Source: Paenibacillus sp. J45TS6
Lineage (GTDB): Bacteria > Bacillota > Bacilli > Paenibacillales > Paenibacillaceae
Assembly (NCBI RefSeq): GCF_018403285.1
Contig: NZ_BOSJ01000020.1
Span: forward strand, 1 to 64,000
Direction: 5' to 3'
Length of the DNA stretch: 64,000 nt
Under the pieces are notes generated by a model. The model ran no database searches. It had not been told where the DNA came from and worked only from the letters and a program-made list of their open reading frames with translations. Below, piece by piece: positions 36,176 through 44,491 of the stretch; the stretch's first letter is position 1; every line of letters starts with the position of its first letter. The translations under genes were made by a program, and so were the position numbers.

Positions 36176-37513
36176 ATGGATGACATAGGACTGAAATTGT
36201 TTTTGTTTGTTGTATTAATTGGGCTTACGGCTTTCTTCGTAGCTACTGAATTTGCCATTATTAAGTTACGACCAAGCCGTATTGATCAATTAGTACTGGA
36301 AGGACGCAGAGGTGCACTTGCCGTACAGAAAGTGACATCCAATCTGGATGGATACTTGTCTGCGTGTCAGCTTGGTATTACGATAACAGCTCTAGGACTT
36401 GGATGGCTCGGTGAGCCTACTGTAGCAATATTGATTGAACCGTTGCTTGAACGATTCGGCATTGCTGCAGAAATTGGCCATATCGTTTCTTTCATTACTG
36501 CCTTTGCTATCGTTACCTTCTTGCACGTCGTTGTGGGTGAACTCGCTCCGAAAACAATGGCTATTCAGAAAGCAGAAACTGTGACCTTCCTGGTTGCAAG
36601 ACCCATTATGTTGTTCTATAAAATCATGTATCCTTTTATATGGCTTTTAAACGGATCTGCCAATGGTTTGGTTCGAATTTTCGGATTAAAACCAGCAAGT
36701 GAACATGAAGATGCTCACTCTGAAGAAGAGATACAGATTATTTTATCTGAGAGCTATCAGAGCGGAAAAATAAATAATACAGAATACGGATATGTAAATC
36801 GTATTTTTGCTTTTGACGACTTATTAGCGAAAGAAATTATGATCCCTCGTACGGATATGGTTTGTCTTTATACAAATAATACGTTTGATCAGAACATGGA
36901 AATTATCCGCCGTGAACAGTACACACGCTTTCCTGTTGCCCATCAAGGGAAAGATCAGATTATAGGAATGATTAATACAAAACAAATGTTCCTTAATTAT
37001 GAGGAAGGTAAAAGTGTTGATCTCAAACAATTCATGCACCCCGTTCTTACCGTATCTGAAGCAACAGCGGTTAATGATTTGTTAAAACGCATGCAGAAAG
37101 AACAAGTTCATCTAGCCGTATTAGTAGACGAATTCGGTGGCACAGCCGGGCTTGTCACTATTGAAGATATTTTGGAAGAAATCGTTGGCGAAATTCGAGA
37201 TGAATTTGACACGGAAGAACGCAAGGAAATTGAACAACTTGGGGAACTTCACTACATCGTAGATGGAAAAATTCAGCTTGATCAAATCGCAGATATGACG
37301 GGAATACATTTTGATCTGGAAACAGCGGATACGATTGGTGGATGGTTGTATACCATCTTGCTTAACCCGAAACCTGGTCAAACACATCTTCATCAAGGTC
37401 TCCTCTTTACAGTCAAAGAAGTAGGACGCAACCGAGTGAAGAAAGTCGAATTTAAGAAAGCACCAGAAGTTATGGAGAATAGTATGGAACCTGAACCTAC
37501 GGTTTCGTTCTAA
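36176..37513 (+). CDS. CNNM/CorC-family transporter-like protein (DUF21, CBS pair, CorC_HlyC)
   Basis: 445 residues. N-terminal DUF21 membrane domain with four helices (about 1-180: FFVATEFAIIKLRPSRIDQL, ACQLGITITALGLGWLGEP), then two CBS motifs (about 215-335: IMIPRTDMVCLY, HLAVLVDEFGGTAGLVTIED) and a C-terminal CorC_HlyC domain (about 350-430). Often annotated as hemolysin; the family exports Mg2+ or related ions. The ATG at 36176 has only a weak upstream AAAGGA. Confidence 0.93.
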   Translation: MDDIGLKLFLFVVLIGLTAFFVATEFAIIKLRPSRIDQLVLEGRRGALAVQKVTSNLDGYLSACQLGITITALGLGWLGEPTVAILIEPLLERFGIAAEIGHIVSFITAFAIVTFLHVVVGELAPKTMAIQKAETVTFLVARPIMLFYKIMYPFIWLLNGSANGLVRIFGLKPASEHEDAHSEEEIQIILSESYQSGKINNTEYGYVNRIFAFDDLLAKEIMIPRTDMVCLYTNNTFDQNMEIIRREQYTRFPVAHQGKDQIIGMINTKQMFLNYEEGKSVDLKQFMHPVLTVSEATAVNDLLKRMQKEQVHLAVLVDEFGGTAGLVTIEDILEEIVGEIRDEFDTEERKEIEQLGELHYIVDGKIQLDQIADMTGIHFDLETADTIGGWLYTILLNPKPGQTHLHQGLLFTVKEVGRNRVKKVEFKKAPEVMENSMEPEPTVSF

Positions 37514-37528
37514 ATAGAAAAGATATAA

Positions 37529-37562
37529 CAAAACCCTCTGACAACAGTCAGAGGGTTTTTGT
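37529..37562. terminator. Bidirectional terminator
   Basis: AAAACCCTCTGAC AACA GTCAGAGGGTTTTT between convergent genes. Confidence 0.92.
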
Positions 37563-37575
37563 GTGTTTTTAAGTG

Positions 37576-38502
37576 TTATGCTAATGCTTCTGTAAGAACA
37601 GGAACAATCTGAGATTTACGAGATACTACACCTTTGAGCAGTGCCTTATTCTCAATAAGTTGTACACCGTAAGCACGTTCTACCGCTTCTGCTTTATCAC
37701 CAATGGCAAGAGCAACAGAATCATTATTTAGAATATCTGTAATTACGAAAAGGAATAGATCCAAGTTTTTCACCTGAACATTGGCCGAAATGGCTGCTTC
37801 AAGTTCCTCTTGTTTTGCAAGCACATCATTAACATCCACTGTATTCACTTGTGCAATTTCCACTTTGGAGTTGCCCATTTGGAACTCTTTTGCATCGAGT
37901 GTCAGCAGTTGAGGAATTGATTTTTTGCTCAGATCAGCACCTGCTTTTAACATGTCCAGGCCATATACTTTAGCGTCTACGCCAGCAATGGCAGCGAGTT
38001 CTTCTGCAGCAGCTACATCTTGCTCTGTGCATGTAGGGGATTTAAACAAGAGTGAATCCGAAATAATAGCAGACAACATCAAACCAGCAATCGGTTTAGA
38101 AATCTCTACATTATTTTCTTTATACAATTTATTAAGTATGGTTGCTGTGCAGCCCACAGGTTCCGCACGATAGTATAACGGCTGGCTTGTCTCAAAATTT
38201 GCAATACGATGATGGTCAATAACTTCAGTAACTTGTACTTGATCAATATCACTTACACTTTGCTGACGTTCATTATGGTCTACCAAAATAACTTTGTTTA
38301 CTTCATTCGCAACGGTCTCTACTAGACGCGGTGCAACAACGCCAAAGTAATCAAGAGCATACTGAGTTTCGCCGTTCACCTCGCCAAGACGTACTGCCTC
38401 TGCTTCTAAGCCCAGTTTGTTTTTTAGATCAGCATATGCGAGTGCAGAGCAAATCGTATCCGTGTCAGGATTTTTGTGGCCAAAGATTAAAGTTTTCTCC
38501 AT
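37576..38502 (-). CDS. ppaC: Manganese-dependent inorganic pyrophosphatase
   Basis: 308 residues, family II (DHH). Metal-binding motifs [21 protein letters not shown] and the DHH signature [10 protein letters not shown] are intact, and SRKSQIVP near the C-terminus is the DHHA2 substrate loop. It hydrolyses pyrophosphate, driving biosynthesis. No CBS insert. Monocistronic. Confidence 0.97.
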   Translation of the reverse strand: MEKTLIFGHKNPDTDTICSALAYADLKNKLGLEAEAVRLGEVNGETQYALDYFGVVAPRLVETVANEVNKVILVDHNERQQSVSDIDQVQVTEVIDHHRIANFETSQPLYYRAEPVGCTATILNKLYKENNVEISKPIAGLMLSAIISDSLLFKSPTCTEQDVAAAEELAAIAGVDAKVYGLDMLKAGADLSKKSIPQLLTLDAKEFQMGNSKVEIAQVNTVDVNDVLAKQEELEAAISANVQVKNLDLFLFVITDILNNDSVALAIGDKAEAVERAYGVQLIENKALLKGVVSRKSQIVPVLTEALA

Positions 38503-38636
38503 GCAAAGTAACCTCCGATAATTGTTAGAGTAAGTTCAAATTTTAGATCATCCGTTAAGGATGTAAGTCCTTTTAAGATTATAGCGTTAAATCATCTGTA
38601 TTCCAATAACTCTACCTTGTATTTAACAACATTTTT

Positions 38637-39107
38637 TTAAGGATGTAATTCCACAACTGCCTGTTTACCGCTAAGCTGGATTCCCGTACTTGGTTTCCCG
38701 AGTGGTTTTAAATCCCGAATGAAGTCTTCAAGTAATTTCTTAGCTGCCTCTCCTTGCTTTCCTTGAATCTTAACAACCAGCTTTACAATATCACCGGTCT
38801 TTAGAATCCGTTCCATTTGTGTTCTTTTGGTATCATAATCATGCTCTTCAATATGAGGTGTCAGCCTGATCTCCTTCGTCTTCGGCGCTCTGTCTTTACG
38901 TTTCTCAGCCAGTGCTTCCTGTTTCGCTGCTCCGGCCCCAATCAGTTTACAAGGCGGCGGACTTGTCATGAGTGAGGTGCATACTAAGTCCACTTTTAAC
39001 TCCTTTGCTAGCTTCAACGCTTCTTTTGTAGACATTAGACCGAGATCTTCACCATGAAGACCCGTTACTTGCACTTCCGATGCTTTTATCTTCTCATTTT
39101 TAATCAT
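38637..39107 (-). CDS. infC: Orphan, divergent translation initiation factor IF-3 paralogue
   Basis: 156 residues. The N-domain start MIKNEKIKASEVQVTGLHGE and the C-domain KEIRLTPHIEEHDYDTKR with MERILKTGDIVKL are clearly IF-3. The segment that in ordinary IF-3 reads CKIMDYGKFxFE is CKLIGAGAAKQEA here, so the conserved linker signature is lost. The start is ATG (ordinary infC uses ATT/ATC and autoregulates). No rpmI or rplT follows. It is most likely a second, specialised IF-3 beside a normal infC elsewhere. Confidence 0.88.
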   Translation of the reverse strand: MIKNEKIKASEVQVTGLHGEDLGLMSTKEALKLAKELKVDLVCTSLMTSPPPCKLIGAGAAKQEALAEKRKDRAPKTKEIRLTPHIEEHDYDTKRTQMERILKTGDIVKLVVKIQGKQGEAAKKLLEDFIRDLKPLGKPSTGIQLSGKQAVVELHP

Positions 39108-39141
39108 CCGTTGTTCTCCTCATTTCTTTATTTCTCCTGCA

Positions 39142-39173
39142 AAAGGCACCGTACCTATTATACGGTGCCTTTG
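39142..39173. terminator. Terminator
   Basis: AAAGGCACCGTA CCTATTA TACGGTGCCTTT, downstream of the LtaS-type gene on the minus strand. Confidence 0.8.
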
Positions 39174-39184
39174 CGATTCTATTT

Positions 39185-41068
39185 TTATAATCCGCGTTTC
39201 GGAAGCAGCTTCACATATTCATCAGACAACTTCATCAGTTGCATAATGTAATCATAGTCTGACTTATATTTTTCAAAGTCTTCCACAGGAGTCAGGGTTT
39301 CAAGGGAAATTGCGGTTCCGTCCTCAAACCCAGTACCTGGAATAAACATAATATCATTATTAAAGAAAGAACCCGTTGGCAAGTAATATCGCATTCCAAT
39401 CACATTTTGATCCACATTCAGCAGATCCTGGCCGAATGCGGTAAATTTCGTGTCCTCAAGTGAAATACCGAGCAGATTGCTGACCGTAGGCAAAATATCC
39501 ATCTGACCGCCAACCGTCTCAATTTCTTGTCCTTCCATCCCCGGTACATGAATAACTAGAGGAATATTAAACCTGCTGACCTGTTCATGATACGGAATAC
39601 CGAGCGCTGCTTCGACCTCTTCTGGAGAAGTACTTTGATTCTGTAATCCAAAATGGTCACCATATACAACAAGCACAGTTTCATCCCATAATCCTTGCTC
39701 TTTTAGACCATCAATTAATGTTCCAAGCGCATAATCAGCATAATTCAGTGAAGTCAAATATTCCCCAAGCGCGGTTCCTTCAATAGAAGCAGGAGTATCC
39801 CACTTCACAAATTCCGGTTTCACTTTGAATGGAGAATGGCTCGATGCCGTTACAAACTGAGCATAAAAAGGTTTGTTCTGCGCTTTTAACTCTGCCAGTT
39901 TTTCAACTCCAACACGGAATAGTTCTTCATCGGAAGCTCCCATTTCATTATAATCATCATTATTGTAATAAGGCTTATCAAAATATTGATCAAAATGCAG
40001 TGCAGGATACATCTTGATTCGATCCCAGAAGCTAACCGTGTTCACATGAAACGTCTCTGCTGTGTATCCTTCATTTTGCAAAAGTCTTGGCAGACTCGGA
40101 AGAACACGATCGCTATACCCGGTAGACATGGCAATCGTGCCAAGCGGATAAATCGATGTATTAGAGATAAATTCAGCATCCGAAGTATTTCCCTGACCAA
40201 TTTGCTGGAATACATTTGTGAAATAAAGACTATCTTTTACAAGTTCATTCAGAACCGGAGTAACTTCTTGACCTTCTACCGTCTGCCCGATTGGGAAACG
40301 CTGAAAAGATTCAAGCTGTACGACAATGACATTTTTACCTTTCATCGCTCCATATCCTTCTGGTTTCGCATCAGGGTCCTTCTCGGAGGTCTGATAAGGA
40401 TAGGATGACTTCAGATCATTTACTTTCTTAATGGTCTCTTCTAGATTCCCAGCGGCGATCGCCTTATTCTCTGCTTTCGCATGAATGGCAGCAGCGATTT
40501 GATAATTCAGAAAGCCCAGCTCATCTGCACGAACGGTTTCATTCTCGATCGTACCATCTTTCGCAATCGTTAGTCCCGAGAGAATAACACAGATGGCCCC
40601 GACCCCGACGATGGAGATCCGGGAAAGCTGTTTTGTATACAAGCGGCGTTTGCCTTGCATACGTTGGTAGAACCACCAAATGGCCATTAAGATTACATCA
40701 GCGAAAAATAAGAAATGCATCGGTTTAATAAGCATACCAATACTTCCTGCGACTTGCGGAATCTGATTCAAGCTGAGCAGCGTTGTGTAAGTAGGTATAG
40801 AACCAAACTGCACGTTATACAGCGTTGCTGCGAACAAAATGAGAGAAAAGAGTGTATTTAGTACAAAATAAGCACTGCCTTTCCATTTACGCGGAATAAT
40901 GAGTTCCCATAGGCTAAGAATAACGAGAATCGCTAGGGCATCTGCACCTAAACGGTCCAGTGATAAGTCTCTAAAAACGAAGAAACGGAATAAGGCAAAC
41001 TTTGCCAAAAGCAAAACAAATACAACAATAAATAAGGACCCCTGAAGCCCCTTCATCGTTTTTTTCAA
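39185..41068 (-). CDS. ltaS: Lipoteichoic acid synthase LtaS-type phosphoglycerol transferase
   Basis: About 627 residues. Five membrane helices in the first 190 residues, then an extracellular sulfatase-fold domain. The catalytic Thr lies in GQGNTSDAEF, metal-site residues in VVQLESFQ and VVYGDHFGLQ, with SHSPF after it. It polymerises glycerol phosphate from phosphatidylglycerol onto a glycolipid. Start: GGGGT precedes TTG 41068 by 7 nt; the longer frame from ATG 41089 and a later ATG 41056 are alternatives. Confidence 0.93.
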   Translation of the reverse strand: MKKTMKGLQGSLFIVVFVLLLAKFALFRFFVFRDLSLDRLGADALAILVILSLWELIIPRKWKGSAYFVLNTLFSLILFAATLYNVQFGSIPTYTTLLSLNQIPQVAGSIGMLIKPMHFLFFADVILMAIWWFYQRMQGKRRLYTKQLSRISIVGVGAICVILSGLTIAKDGTIENETVRADELGFLNYQIAAAIHAKAENKAIAAGNLEETIKKVNDLKSSYPYQTSEKDPDAKPEGYGAMKGKNVIVVQLESFQRFPIGQTVEGQEVTPVLNELVKDSLYFTNVFQQIGQGNTSDAEFISNTSIYPLGTIAMSTGYSDRVLPSLPRLLQNEGYTAETFHVNTVSFWDRIKMYPALHFDQYFDKPYYNNDDYNEMGASDEELFRVGVEKLAELKAQNKPFYAQFVTASSHSPFKVKPEFVKWDTPASIEGTALGEYLTSLNYADYALGTLIDGLKEQGLWDETVLVVYGDHFGLQNQSTSPEEVEAALGIPYHEQVSRFNIPLVIHVPGMEGQEIETVGGQMDILPTVSNLLGISLEDTKFTAFGQDLLNVDQNVIGMRYYLPTGSFFNNDIMFIPGTGFEDGTAISLETLTPVEDFEKYKSDYDYIMQLMKLSDEYVKLLPKRGL

Positions 41069-41232
41069 AATTATGACCCCATTTATCAAAATTGATTTCT
41101 ATTTTACAAAAATCTTGATTCATTATAACACTGTTTTGATCTGCCTTCCATTTCAAAGAAAGAAAAAGAATGAACAAACAAAAAAGAAACGACCGATGAA
41201 GGCCATTTCTTTTATTTGAGATATATATTTTT

Positions 41233-42003
41233 TTACGATGTGTACGTGATTTTTTGAACTGCCGGCTTTGTTTCGTGATAAGCTTTGTTCAATCCTTTAT
41301 CTTGAATGTCCTTTTTGGCTACTTTTCGGTACGATAACTCCGCCTCAAAAGACTTACTAAATGGAGCAGGCTGCACTTCCACCGTATCTTCATCTTTCCA
41401 ACATGCTTGAACGGATTCTGTTCCTTCTTGAAAAAGAACCGCAGCTGATCCTAGCCCCTTCTGGAACCATGGATGTTCCTTCTCTTTACTTACCCCAGGT
41501 TCATTCATACATACATAGAGAGAGAGATCATCACATAATTGAAGTAAGTGATAATGTTGTTTCATTTCGGTCTCTTGAATCGAGCCCAGTTGTTGTTCCA
41601 GCTGGTCCTGTCTCTGCTTCTCTTCCTGATTAAAAGAAATACTGAATGGATCGGTTCCATTCTTAATATCAGGAAAGGTGGAAAAATGGTGACTTACTAA
41701 GTAACCCGCATAAGGATTCACGGATTCTACTTCCTGAATTCCAACTTGGTACATTTTAAGCTTAACCGCATAAGGGTAATCGACGAAATAATAGGGAGCG
41801 TTTGTGACTTCATTCCAGATGGGATGCGCATCAAGCCGAATCCAGCCACGATCGTGCTGTGTGATTGCATAAATGACATCTTGTCTATCTTTCTCATGTA
41901 TGAAGTATTCAGATTTCAAATGCTTGGCAATCTCTCCGCTTAATCTAGCATGTTCATGTTGCTCAATCATAATAAAATGTTCTGCTTGTTCTCTTATCAC
42001 CAT
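41233..42003 (-). CDS. DUF3891 protein
   Basis: 256 residues from ATG 42003 (MVIREQAEHFIMIEQHEHAR), the usual family start; an in-frame ATG at 42024 overlaps the stop of the preceding gene as TAATG. Conserved histidines in QHEHARLSGEIA, ITQHDRGW and LVSHHFS, with LLQLCDDLSLYVC, suggest an HD-like helical metal-binding fold (inference). Function unknown. Co-transcribed with the GNAT gene upstream. Confidence 0.82.
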   Translation of the reverse strand: MVIREQAEHFIMIEQHEHARLSGEIAKHLKSEYFIHEKDRQDVIYAITQHDRGWIRLDAHPIWNEVTNAPYYFVDYPYAVKLKMYQVGIQEVESVNPYAGYLVSHHFSTFPDIKNGTDPFSISFNQEEKQRQDQLEQQLGSIQETEMKQHYHLLQLCDDLSLYVCMNEPGVSKEKEHPWFQKGLGSAAVLFQEGTESVQACWKDEDTVEVQPAPFSKSFEAELSYRKVAKKDIQDKGLNKAYHETKPAVQKITYTS

Positions 42004-42023
42004 GAGAAATTCAACTCCTGTCA

Positions 42024-42944
42024 TTATCTTTGTTTATGATAAGTAACCCATGCGGGAGCAGGTTCAAACGGATACACATGCAGCATCTCCATTTGGTAAG
42101 GATCTGTACTGTCTACTTCGCAAGTAAGCTGCTTGATTCCGTTATCAGCGGCGTAATTCATTTGTTCTCTTGTAAGCAGCAGTATCAGATCTAATGGCTC
42201 AGAAGATGCCACACCTCTCCATCCCAGCTCCGCCACACCGTCCTCTGAAGTCGAATGAAGCAAGGCAAATCCGGCACAATGACCGTTCGTAGAATTAAGA
42301 ACAACATAAGAACCTCGTGACTCCAAATCTTGTTCATGCAGGAATGCTTTCCAGCGAGATAGATCGAACACGCCCGGTGGGTTTGCACGGTGTGTATGTT
42401 CATAGGTTTTTTTCACAAGACGTACTAGTTCTTCTTCCCCTTGTTCCCTCTCCAGAAATTCAGACAGTGATAACAGCTCATAATCCGAGTGGTGGTTCAT
42501 AAAGTATTCCTCATCTCTGATAAATCCACGCTGTGAGGTCGCAATATGTACGTTATATGTATTTCTAATTTCATAAAAACCTTGCTTAACTAGTGCCTGC
42601 TTCATCGCAAAGTCGGTTTCCCAAACCGAGATTTGGAGCGGGTATACCATTCGCTGCGCTGATAAAGACATCAGCAGTCTCGATGCAATCAGCATTCGGT
42701 CACTTGAAGGTAAGACGAGAAGTGAGATATAGGTACAATAGGGATGAAACGGACGATGGTATGTAAAGATCAAGCCAGCTGGAACTCCATCAGCAAGTGC
42801 AACAAAAGCAATTTCTGACTTCGCCGGGTGTATATGTTCCTGATCATCTACTTTTGATAGCTCTTTTAACTTCATATAAAAAGGTTCATGCTCTTCCCCA
42901 AAAGGTTCTATCGTAATATTCTGGTACTCCGTTGTTGTTAACAA
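42024..42944 (-). CDS. GNAT-fold protein, two tandem degenerate domains
   Basis: About 306 residues; start taken as TTG 42944 because GGGGGAG lies just before it (an ATG at 42965 is seven codons earlier). Two GNAT-like halves (about 5-130 and 150-306); the acetyl-CoA loop is weak in both (LPSSDRMLIASRLL and ASSEPLDLILLL), so activity is doubtful. Its end overlaps the DUF3891 gene's alternative start. Confidence 0.65.
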   Translation of the reverse strand: MLTTTEYQNITIEPFGEEHEPFYMKLKELSKVDDQEHIHPAKSEIAFVALADGVPAGLIFTYHRPFHPYCTYISLLVLPSSDRMLIASRLLMSLSAQRMVYPLQISVWETDFAMKQALVKQGFYEIRNTYNVHIATSQRGFIRDEEYFMNHHSDYELLSLSEFLEREQGEEELVRLVKKTYEHTHRANPPGVFDLSRWKAFLHEQDLESRGSYVVLNSTNGHCAGFALLHSTSEDGVAELGWRGVASSEPLDLILLLTREQMNYAADNGIKQLTCEVDSTDPYQMEMLHVYPFEPAPAWVTYHKQR

Positions 42945-42999
42945 GCGGCTCCCCCCTATTCGCATTTGTCTTATCTATTATCGTATCAAAAGAAGCAGA

Positions 43000-43018
43000 A
43001 AACCGCCAGAAGGCGGTT
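43000..43018 (-). terminator. Terminator after yqfL
   Basis: AAACCGCC TTCT GGCGGTTTT on the minus strand, beginning right at the stop codon; ends the ppdK-ccpN-yqfL operon. Confidence 0.7.
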
Positions 43019-43807
43019 TCATATATAACCAAGTATCATTCCAGCTGTTTCTTCAATCGCCTTGTCTGTAACATTAATAACCGGGCAGCCTAACCGATCA
43101 AATAGCGTGTATGCATATTCCAATTCTTCCACAATTCTAGCGAGTGAAGCATAATTAGAACCGTGCGGCAAACCCATGACTTTCAATCGTTCTGTGCGAA
43201 TTTTGAGCAGATGTTCAGCGTCCATCGTAAGACCGATGACTTGTCCCTTGATCGCTTCATTAAGCGGATCAGGAGGTTTGATCTCAGGCACAACAGGATA
43301 ATTTACGACCTTATACCCTTTATGGGCCAGAAAAATACTGAGCGGAGTTTTCGAAGTCCGAGACACACCAAGAAGCACAATATCCGCTTTTCGAATCGCA
43401 CTGGTATCTTTGCCGTCATCACATTTTACCGCAAACTCAACTGCTTCTACCCGTCTGAAATAGTCTTCATCCAGGCGGTGAAGCACCCCTGGTCTTTGCG
43501 TAGGAGAATCATGAAATGTATCGATAAATGCCTGCATCATGGGTCCCATTATATCCACCGTACGGATACTCAGCCGAATGGACTCTTCTTTGATCAGTTC
43601 ACGAAGTTCTGGCTGCACAAGAGTATAAGCAACAAACCCTGACATTCGATGAACTTCTTCCATCAGATCGCGAATCTCTTCCTCACTGCGAATCTGGGGG
43701 TAACGTTTAATCTGAATTTGCAAGGATTCAAATTGGTGTAATGCAGCTCTCACGACAAGATCTGCAGTTTCCCCAAGTGAATCCGAGCATATAGCAACAA
43801 ATTGCAT
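43019..43807 (-). CDS. yqfL: PPDK regulatory kinase/pyrophosphorylase (DUF299)
   Basis: 262 residues. P-loop-like LLGVSRTSKTPLSIFLA (about 145-162) and the family start ICSDSLGETADLV. This family switches pyruvate phosphate dikinase off by ADP-dependent phosphorylation of a Thr next to the catalytic His and back on by Pi-dependent removal. Third gene of the ppdK operon, 18 bp after ccpN, so the target enzyme and its regulator are made together. Confidence 0.94.
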   Translation of the reverse strand: MQFVAICSDSLGETADLVVRAALHQFESLQIQIKRYPQIRSEEEIRDLMEEVHRMSGFVAYTLVQPELRELIKEESIRLSIRTVDIMGPMMQAFIDTFHDSPTQRPGVLHRLDEDYFRRVEAVEFAVKCDDGKDTSAIRKADIVLLGVSRTSKTPLSIFLAHKGYKVVNYPVVPEIKPPDPLNEAIKGQVIGLTMDAEHLLKIRTERLKVMGLPHGSNYASLARIVEELEYAYTLFDRLGCPVINVTDKAIEETAGMILGYI

Positions 43808-43825
43808 ATTTTCTCCTCCAGCGGC

Positions 43826-44464
43826 CTATTCTACTGCGATCTGAACAACAAGCTTGGTAATGGTAGTCTTGGTTATTCTGCCAACGACTTCATACCCATC
43901 CTCTTGATTCCACGTTCGAATGACAGGAAGACTGTCCACTTCATAATTAATCATTTTCTGGGCAGCCTCCACGACATGATCTTCTGGTGTAACGGCAATG
44001 ATCTGCACGGCTCTCGTCATCAGCATACATACAGGCACTTCGGATAGATCTTGGTTCCCAAGCGTCATCTTCAGGAGGTCTTTTCGAGATAAGATGCCAG
44101 AAAGCCTACCTTCTTTGTTAATAACAAACAGGGTGCCAACGTCCTCTAAAAAGAGAGCAACCACGGCTTCGTGAAGCGTTGCATTTTCATTGATTACGAC
44201 CGGGACACTTTGAATATCTTTTACTTTCATATTTACTAGCGCAGTTCGAAGCGGTTCCTTCGCCGTCAGACGCTCACCTGGAAAATATCCAACCTTCGGC
44301 TTTGCGGACAAGTACTGTGTCATTACAAGAAGAGAAAGATCGCTGCGTATCGTCGGTTTAGGCAAGCCCAGCTGTTCAGCGATCTGATCTCCAATAATCG
44401 GCGTCTTCTTCTGCACAATGTCAATAATTTGCTGCTGGCGTGCGGTAAGTTCTATTTTATTCAC
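43826..44464 (-). CDS. ccpN: CcpN transcriptional repressor (HTH plus CBS pair)
   Basis: 212 residues. N-terminal winged helix (ELTARQQQIIDIV, then GDQIAEQLGLPKPTIRSDLS) followed by two CBS domains (about 80-205). In Bacillus CcpN represses gluconeogenic genes gapB and pckA and is encoded beside yqfL. Here it is also linked to ppdK, whose promoter has tandem repeats that may be its operators. 27 bp after ppdK. Confidence 0.93.
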   Translation of the reverse strand: MNKIELTARQQQIIDIVQKKTPIIGDQIAEQLGLPKPTIRSDLSLLVMTQYLSAKPKVGYFPGERLTAKEPLRTALVNMKVKDIQSVPVVINENATLHEAVVALFLEDVGTLFVINKEGRLSGILSRKDLLKMTLGNQDLSEVPVCMLMTRAVQIIAVTPEDHVVEAAQKMINYEVDSLPVIRTWNQEDGYEVVGRITKTTITKLVVQIAVE

Positions 44465-44491
44465 CCTCCAGCGTGATTTGTTAACTATCTC

